From assembly GCA_022559985.1 (NCBI GenBank), contig JAFJTR010000080.1, positions 62,001-126,000 of the forward strand: a stretch of DNA of 64,000 nucleotides. The letters are read 5' to 3'. The notes under the pieces were generated by a model that was given only the letters and a program-made list of their open reading frames with translations, searched no databases and was not told the DNA's origin. Origin of the DNA: Parastagonospora avenae f. sp. tritici 18332-5. Taxonomy: Eukaryota; Ascomycota; Dothideomycetes; Pleosporales; Phaeosphaeriaceae. Positions within the stretch are counted from its first letter, which is position 1. The number at the start of each line of letters is the position of its first letter. The position numbers and the translations under genes are program-made. Of this stretch, positions 57,067 through 64,000 are shown one piece after another.

Positions 57067-59133
57067 GCTGACGGTGTTTGAATAGAACCTCTAATAAGGC
57101 TTGTGGGTTTTGTTGTTGGTGGTAGTGCCATCTTGCTTGTTGCGTACCCCAAAGGCTCTTATACCAAGTGATCTCCGTCCCAAAATCAAAGGTATGAACA
57201 ACCGAGATAGCAAGCCGACGCCCCAATCAACTTGCTTAGATTGTCCGACCTGCTGCACGAATCAGGGTATATAGTAATGGCACTTTCAATGAATGAGGTA
57301 GGTCGGACGAAAGCGGTAAGCGAGCCGTCGTGTTCCTGGCCAGACAACCAGGTATGTTTCAAGAATTGATCAAAATGGGTATGATCTCCAGGAAACATAC
57401 TTTATGACCCCAGATTGGAGGAAACGTCCGTTAAAATTCCGAGTCCTGGGATCCCATGATCGCCAACTGGTGACAGGATGGCTAATAGCCGGCGGCAAGG
57501 CTCCCCGGTTGGAAGTAGCGGAAGGCATGTGCGGTAGCGCTGTGCAGGAGCCGGCTGCGTGTTTCGGCATGCGTCGAATATATTCTACGAGCTACGCGTG
57601 CGCCTGCATGGAGCAAAGTAATATACTGAATTGCAGCCGTTGTACATGGGATGCAATGACGTTGTAAGAAGTGTGGGGTAGTGCAACCCCAAGGCTGAAC
57701 GTGGCCGAAGAGTCCTTGAGATCGACAAGAAAGAAAACCGACCCACCAACAACTACGGACCGAAATCAACATGTAACTTCGAATTTCTGGATCAACTGGC
57801 AATTGCCAAGGGATGTTAGATCCATGAAGGTGGGCAGGCAAGTCGATTAGAAACGAGTCAGCCCTTCTTTAGGTGTTGGTCGTTAAACCCCAATGCCTTA
57901 ACTTTCGAAACGTCCCCTATGGCAGCAAATGTTTTTGGCGTGGTAGTTGGTGGTCTAAACAAGGTTTTCACACCAAGGTGGCGCGCGCTTTCCGGAATCT
58001 CTAGGTTGTCTTAAGTCTGCGAAAATACTGATCGGGATGTCAAATTACTGGAACCGCGTTGTATTCTGTCTCTTCACCATCAACGTCTGGCACAAATTCG
58101 GGCACCCGCAGTAATGCAACAGTGCTTCATGTATTCCAAACGACGTCTGGTATGAACTTCTACTGGCCTTGACCTGGGTAAACCTTGCAGTAAGCGGTTG
58201 ATGCGATCCCCGCGGCTAAAGCCTGCTATAGGTAAGGTTCGACTGCGGAAGTAGTCATTCGGTAGGTTTCGCTACAATAGTGCTCGCCGCCAAAATCTTG
58301 ACACTGATCGGATAAAGTAGCGGAAAGTATTGATGTGTTGCAGTCTGGAAGAGGGTTGTGAGCAGCCAGCATCAATGAGAGCGCGTTGCCATGTCACGCC
58401 CACTTGACATGTCAAATCGTGTCGAAGTTCTGATAGCGCTCGAATTCGCGAATACCTACAATTGAGGGTAAAAAGTGTTGCCTCCGATAGCCACGCTCAC
58501 AAGTCCCGAGGTTGTTTCCCAAATGTGGTGGACATGGAAGGAGCTAAGCGCATCACAGTATGGCTGCTGCGCACCCAGTTGTATAATGAATCATACCTAA
58601 GAGCACCTACATTATCTCAGTTTAAGGTGATCGCATGTTGATACTTTGCTCAAATGTGAAGGCAAAGTGTAAGCAGCCCTGTAAGTACATGGCCTTTTCT
58701 TGGGTGGCTCAGGTCCGGAGCTTGAAAGGTGAGTTAACAAAGCGATGTCTATTCTGGAAGGAGCATCTGCACTTGCAAAAGATAAGCTGTAAGTACTCCG
58801 GAGTAAGCGGTGGTATGTGAGCATGACTTCCTGACCGGCTTCACATGGACATTGTGAACCTGTTCGTAGTATGCAGCGTTGACTTCGCCGCAGACTGGCT
58901 GCAATCTGACGTAGGCTATTTCACCAAAGGGGACATACGGGCGGAGATGAGGCTGGTCATGAACGCCCCATTACAAGCGAGCCATTGGCACCTGCATTGT
59001 TTAGCGCGTCGGCAAGAGTTGACCTCTCAGACCAGATCGTGGACTCATACCAGGCTGCAACTCGGAGATGCATGAACACCAAAACAGCCAAGTTTGATAT
59101 ATCCTTTTTTTGAATACCTACTCCCTTGCCCGT
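57067..59133. other. Divergent intergenic region, acetylxylan esterase / Zn2Cys6 regulator
   Basis: About 2.1 kb. GGCTAAT at 57480-57486 and GGCTAAA at 58214-58220 match the XlnR consensus, but such hexamers are expected about once per 2 kb by chance. No gene is supported; frames are short. Confidence 0.45.
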
Positions 59134-60726
59134 ATGACCGCAATGAGGAAGCGAAACCGTGCTTGTCAAGAGTGCCATCAGCTCAAAATCAAGTGCGACG
59201 TAAGCACATCTCCAGGAGGGGCTTGCGAGCGCTGTAGCCGAAATAACGTGGAGTGCGTTCCGGCGGCGCCACGTCTCCAGCGCGACCGCATCAACCAGCT
59301 CGAGGCTGAAGTTGAGGAACTCAGAAACGCGCTACGAGACCAAAGTAGCAGCGCGACGCCGAGCCGGTCTCCTGGAAGTCTCCTGGATAACTACGAACAT
59401 AATGTGTTATCGTTCTTGGACGCCCGCATCCGTCCGAGCAAGCAGCAGGAACTGCTTAGCCATTTTGCGCTTCAGGCCGGAGCCGCATGGCCGGTGCTCA
59501 ATCTTTCGTTGGATCTGGATCTTATACGTACCAAATCTCCGATTTTGCTGCTTTCCGTGCTGGTCTATTCTTTCACCCAGGAGACGCAAGGTACTGAACT
59601 CGAAGTGCACGATGAGCTTGTGCGAGAAACAATGCACATACTCGGGGATGAGTTGATTGGTAGAGGACAGAGGTCCCTCGAGCTCGTTCAAGCGTTGCTC
59701 GTAGCTGCTTTTTGGAACAAGACCACGCGCAAAGGACAACAAGGGAGTTGTTACCAACTCATACAGCTTGCTACTGATATGGCCATCGATCTTGGAGTCG
59801 CGGGACCTTCGTTACAACCCTCGCCCGTGGCGTATTTTGACCGGCATCAGGATCCTTCGTCTCTGGATGCGCGCCGCACTTGGCTTGCCTGCTTCGTAGC
59901 GTTGTCGACCTCGTCCATAAGTACACGGCGGTCGAATCCAGTTCCATGGGACTCTCATCTTCAAGAATGCGTCCAAGACATGGAGAACAAGGGAGGTCCA
60001 TCCGATATTCTTCTTTGCCAGCTTGTTCGCATAACGCAGCTGATTGAAGATATTTCCATCCAAATGTATCTTTGCCAGACATCGACATTCATGGATGGTA
60101 ACGATTACCACACTCATGCCACAATGGAGCCTTTGCGAGTCAAAGTCGATGCTTGGGCAGCCCGCGTACCAGCAAGCCTTTCGTCCTCACTGACGCTAAA
60201 AGTGTGGTACCATGTAGCCATGATACTTCTCCATGAGGCAGTGCTGCATACTCCAACGAACAAATCGTCGTTTGCAGCGCCATTCATACCAGGACGCGTC
60301 GCAGTCAAAGACTTTCCCAAGCCTATCTTGATCATCCCTCCTTTACAACCTGCACTCGTGGCTATCGTCCAGCATTGTCAAGCCGTCATTGACACTGCCG
60401 CGGACATGGATCCTGTCCTGGTGCTCAGCCTCCCTAGCTTTTGCTTCGCCCCAACCGTACTCTATGCTCTTTTCGTGCTTGTCAACGTCTTCGTTGCAGC
60501 CACAGACCCGACGAACACTTACGGACAATGCTTGTCAAAAGATAACTTCCGTATCGAGGACTGTGGATTGAAGCTGCGAAGACTGACAGCAAGTATGAGA
60601 GTGTTAGATCCAACCATGAGCTGCTACACGACTCGCATGTTCGATGCAACAAGTTGGCTTGAGGATTGGTACAAAGACTACACAGCCATCCTGTGGCGAT
60701 ATGAGCAAAGTCTTGCCATAGTGTAA
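59134..60726 (+). CDS. Zn2Cys6 transcription factor, 530 aa
   Basis: Single exon; ATG 59134 (MTAMRKRNRACQ) is the first in-frame ATG after an alternative-codon extension. The zinc cluster spans about residues 10-40: C-X2-C-X6-C (CQECHQLKIKC), a longer loop of nine residues, then C-X2-C-X6-C (CERCSRNNVEC). A basic RLQRDRINQLEAEVEELRNAL coiled coil follows, for dimerisation. The rest is a helical regulatory domain of the fungal-specific type (SLELVQALLVAAFWN, YQLIQLATDMAIDLGV, DARRTWLACFVALSTSSISTRR). The nine-residue loop between Cys 3 and Cys 4 is typical of the Leu3/War1-like subgroup. Its targets are unknown; the divergent acetylxylan esterase is a possible but unproven one. Confidence 0.94.
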   Translation: MTAMRKRNRACQECHQLKIKCDVSTSPGGACERCSRNNVECVPAAPRLQRDRINQLEAEVEELRNALRDQSSSATPSRSPGSLLDNYEHNVLSFLDARIRPSKQQELLSHFALQAGAAWPVLNLSLDLDLIRTKSPILLLSVLVYSFTQETQGTELEVHDELVRETMHILGDELIGRGQRSLELVQALLVAAFWNKTTRKGQQGSCYQLIQLATDMAIDLGVAGPSLQPSPVAYFDRHQDPSSLDARRTWLACFVALSTSSISTRRSNPVPWDSHLQECVQDMENKGGPSDILLCQLVRITQLIEDISIQMYLCQTSTFMDGNDYHTHATMEPLRVKVDAWAARVPASLSSSLTLKVWYHVAMILLHEAVLHTPTNKSSFAAPFIPGRVAVKDFPKPILIIPPLQPALVAIVQHCQAVIDTAADMDPVLVLSLPSFCFAPTVLYALFVLVNVFVAATDPTNTYGQCLSKDNFRIEDCGLKLRRLTASMRVLDPTMSCYTTRMFDATSWLEDWYKDYTAILWRYEQSLAIV

Positions 60727-61582
60727 TTAATAGACTGAGTGTAATGCGTTAAGATCGGCAGGCACGTGAACTATAAGGCAACAACGGCGAAAACTCACCG
60801 CACTAAAGTAGTTGTAGCAGTGCAGAGATATACGTTAAAATCTTGCTCGTATTGCTTTCGCAACCACCGTCTTGCTCGTGGGAGATCCTCAGGATCCAGC
60901 CACTGGGCGTTTACCCAGCGCTAGCAGGGCTTCCCCGTCTCGCCTCTGCACCGCACTCTAACCACTTGGCGGGGACCACCAATGGCCATCTCTGAATCTC
61001 GCTCCTCCCTTGCTAGTTCTCGGAACAATATACGCCAGCCATTAGCCGACGAGCACTAGCAAAGACAAGTGGACCACACGTACTGGTTTGATACAATTAT
61101 GGTCGAAAGGGTGTTGATCTCCCGAAGGCACAGCATGAGCGATTCCAGAACAAAGAGGGTTAATCGGCAAAAATTGGCCGTCTCCGCTCCGCTCGCAAAA
61201 GCACTGCTGGTTATTGGTTTCCGCGCTTCTTGGCCCAGGCTGTGCAGGTTCGAGCATTATGCACCGTGATACTCGAGTATTGTTCCGAGGGCGCAAATTC
61301 AGGATCAAAAGGCTCCTTTTCGATCGTGGATCTGTGAGCATGACGACGTTGACTTGGCTGTGAATCCTGCGGTATTGGAGCGCTATGCTTGTTTCGTGGG
61401 ATATGTGTACTGCCCTGGTTTGGGTTGAGTGTATAAAGACCTCTGAGTGAGCTCTTCGATATGTTCAGAATCAGTATCACAAGTTTTACTTCATAGCTTG
61501 AGCAGTATCTGCTTCGCTCTTCTCTATTCCTTGAGCATCACCCCCTCCGGCACCTGCCACTATATTTCCCGACGCTTTCAAC
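60727..61582. other. Intergenic upstream of fasciclin gene
   Basis: About 860 bp. GC-rich and with a small hairpin, CTGGGCGTTTACCCAG near 60905. No tRNA or coding frame supported. Confidence 0.45.
61432..61437 (+). promoter_or_regulatory. Possible TATA box of the fasciclin gene
   Basis: TATAAA lies 146 bp before the ATG at 61583, consistent with a transcript start about 110 bp before the ATG. Position and sequence are the only evidence. Confidence 0.4.
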
Positions 61583-62913
61583 ATGCGTCTATCAATCTTG
61601 TCCTCGTTCATGATGGCCGGCTCGTGCCTGGCTCAAGGTGATCTCGCCGGTCTGCTCAAATCCCAGCCCGACCTTAGCACCCTCCTCGAACTTGTCAGTC
61701 TCGTCGACGGCCTCGCAGAAACACTCTCGACAGCATCCAACATCACCATCATCGCGCCCACAAACGAGGCATTTGCAAAAGTACCACGCGACACCCCCGA
61801 AGGCCAAGCCGTCGAGCTCCGCAACGACACCATCGCCATCTCCGCCCTTCTCGCTAACCACGTCTTCAAGGGCGTATACCCATCCACCGTAATTACCGAC
61901 ATCCCCACTTTTGGCCAAACGCTCCTCAACGGCTCCTACGTCAGCGCCATCCAGCCCTTCTCCAACTTCACCGGCGGCGCCTACAACGCGCTTGTCAAGA
62001 ACGGCGACTTTGTCGCCGTCATCTCCGGCGAGCAAACCGTCTCGACCGTCGTGCAAGCGGACATCAAACTCGGCGAGGGCATCACGATCCATGTCGTCGA
62101 CGAGGCTTTGTCCTTTGGCGCCCCGCTCGAACTCTTCGCTGCGCGCGCGGGCTACAAGGCTTTTAACGCCGCTCTCCAGGCTGCTAACCTGGGCTTCTCG
62201 TTCGGCGAGACGGGTGCAGATGTCATTGGGCAGAACATCTCCGACTTTACCATCTTGGTGCCTACGGATGAGGCATTTCTGTCCATTGGCTCTGTGCTCG
62301 CGAGCGCGGATGTGCCCACGCTACAGAGCGTGTTGAAGTACCATTTCATCCCATCGAATGTGATTTTCAGCCCAGATCTAGGCAATGTTACCGTCAAGAG
62401 TCTGCAGGGCGAGGAGTTGACGTTCACGGTACTGCCGGATGGTTCTTGCTATGTCAACAATGCGCAGATTGTGTTTCCCAACACGATTCTGTACAATGGC
62501 GTTGCACATGTGATTGATGCGTAAGTTCTCTGCTATCGTTATTTGGTTCGTTGATCTGATATCTGCACAGTGTCCTGGCTCCCGGCCCCTTCGACCGCTC
62601 CACGCTCAAGCCTTCCGTGCCAGCTCCTGAGCGTCTGGCTTTCGAAGGTGCTTCATCAGTCTCTGCTCTTCCATTCACGGTTGTGTCGTTTGGAGACGAT
62701 GACATGGGTTACACGACAACCCCCGAGTTGCTGAAGACTGTTGCGGCTATTGCAGTTCCTACGGCGGGTGCAAACGCGACCGTCAGCGGAAGTGTTGCAC
62801 CTTCAAGGACTGGTGCTCCCGTTGAGACTTTTACCGGAGCTGCTGATGCTATGCTCGCGAGTGCGGGTGGTGCGCTGGCTGCGGCTGTTGGCATTGCTGC
62901 GTGGATGCTCTAG
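61583..62913 (+). CDS. Secreted GPI-anchored protein with two fasciclin (FAS1) domains
   Basis: 426 aa in two exons, 61583-62520 and 62571-62913, with a 50-nt intron (GTAAGT..TGCACAG). The signal peptide is MRLSILSSFMMAGSCLAQG. FAS1 domain 1 (about 20-175): LLKSQPDLSTLLELVSLVDGL, the H1-like NITIIAPTNEAFAKVP, LLANHVFKGVY, ending ITIHVVDEALS. FAS1 domain 2 (about 180-320): YKAFNAALQAANL, FTILVPTDEAFLSIG, LKYHFIPSNVIFS, ILYNGVAHVIDAVL. After a Ser/Thr/Ala/Gly-rich stalk the protein ends with a hydrophobic tail (GGALAAAVGIAAWML) typical of GPI-anchor signals. Several NxT/S sites could be glycosylated. FAS1 proteins are wall or surface adhesion proteins. Confidence 0.95.
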
Positions 62914-64000
62914 ATGGACAAAATCATCAGGGAAGAAGCATGAGAGAGCTGTTGCTGATGAGATGAGCATATTTGCATTATCCTGGTTTGGTTTGAATAA
63001 TGATGGGGTGCACAAATGGGCAGGATAGTTTGTTTGCGCGTTGGCATTGTTGTTTAGCATTGAGCATATGTTAGCATTGAATTATGAAATTTGAATGAAC
63101 ATGACGGCGGTGAAGAGACGCAGAGAAAGTGAGGTAGTGAAGCAATGGCCCTGACATGATACGCAGAGAGAGACTGAAAAAAAGGAAAGATGCGAAATTG
63201 AAGATACCAAACCAGTGCATATCGTTCAATGGACTTGAAAGGTCTGAATTCTTACCCTCTATCGCATTTCGAATAGGAGAATGCGGCCTGAGGATGTGGC
63301 TTCCGAGCATCTCTCAACGCAGCGACAGCATTGGTCAATCCCATCAGCAATTCAATAAAAAAAACTCTGCACCCACACCTGTCATCTCAGATGTTGATGC
63401 AACCGCATTAGGACCGACCCGCTGCGCGCATCGGCGTGAAGCGAACGTGTGGAGTGGTGGGAAAAGAAAATTTGATGCCTGCTGCAGACAAACAATATGG
63501 CCCAAGCTTCTTTTCGCGGCCCGCTCGTGCTGCTATTGGCTGGACTTGATCGAGCACCTTGACGGCGAGAGAGGAGCTTGGAAGACGATTGAAGTACTGA
63601 GAGTTGAAGGGGAGTGAGTTCTAAGAGTGAAGGATCGATCTGCAGAATAACAGCTGCAAGAGCAAGTACAATTCACGTAATAGAAAGGATCAGCTTGCCT
63701 GCGAAACGATCACGCGCATCCAAATGGCACCCAGGACCTTGGAACACCAACGCCTCATGCTCCGCTCGGCAAGTAGCCCAGGCTCCCCGCTTCTCACTAT
63801 TCTATTCGCGAGCCATGGATCTCGTATATAGGGACCCTTGGTATCTCCGCTGTATTTCCCATCATTCCGCTGCTGTCAATTGTTCTTCGGTCCCGTGCTT
63901 CAATTGCTTCGGTTGTAGAAGGTTTAAGTTAGCGCCGAAGACGTCATCCCTGCTTCGCGGCGCGAGATACCGAAGAAGCTCTTCTGCTGCTGTTCTGCGC
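62914..64000. other. Intergenic to window end, no supported gene
   Basis: About 1.1 kb. A plus frame at 63156-63617 (153 codons) has no motif, and an antisense frame overlaps it. A gene could begin beyond the edge. Confidence 0.45.

Noticed and set aside
1..64000. CRISPR array, transposon ends or intact transposase
   Set aside because: No regularly spaced repeats, long terminal repeats or DDE/RT motifs were recognised by eye; a repeat search could still find degraded elements.

Overview
The window is nuclear DNA of a filamentous ascomycete. The intron signals (GTAAGT or GTATGT donors, CTAAC or CTGAC branch sites 8-20 nt before a YAG acceptor, introns of 44-102 nt), the compact genes and the gene families all point to this. 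Plant-cell-wall enzymes, a small secreted cysteine-rich protein and lineage-specific short proteins suggest a plant-associated Dothideomycete, possibly Pleosporales. That placement is inference, not proof. I rebuilt exon models by hand from splice signals, reading-frame phase and family similarity.

Layout. 0-1.2 kb: C-terminal part of a kinesin-5 (BimC). 1.2-9.5 kb: gene-poor, with one small two-exon gene (5.1-5.6 kb) and a possible decayed gene. 9.5-13 kb: secreted rhamnogalacturonan lyase and a class II aldolase-like protein, both on the minus strand. 14-16.1 kb: a charged orphan protein and a frameshifted tandem paralog. 17.5-32.8 kb: mostly housekeeping genes: proline dehydrogenase, a transsulfuration-type PLP enzyme, a mitochondrial/cytosolic cyclophilin, an Ent3-type ENTH adaptor, a Cdc1/Ted1 metallophosphoesterase, a GMC oxidoreductase and a ZZ zinc-finger protein with a prion-like N-terminus. 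32.9-36.2 kb: several short lineage-specific genes. 36.5-41.9 kb: an ER-degradation mannosidase (EDEM/Htm1) and TIM50, head to head. 42.2-43.6 kb: an F-box-like protein.

44.4-52.3 kb: an MFS transporter, a Zn2Cys6 regulator and a six-hairpin glycosidase-like protein, with regulator and enzyme divergently arranged. This looks like a small nutrient-utilisation cluster and is the most system-like part of the window. 52.7-63 kb: two uncharacterised proteins, an eight-cysteine secreted protein, an acetylxylan esterase, a second Zn2Cys6 regulator and a GPI-anchored fasciclin protein. The remainder is intergenic.

I found no convincing tRNA, rRNA, intact transposon or CRISPR array. The 5' exon of the first Zn2Cys6 regulator could not be resolved, and several short genes are tentative.
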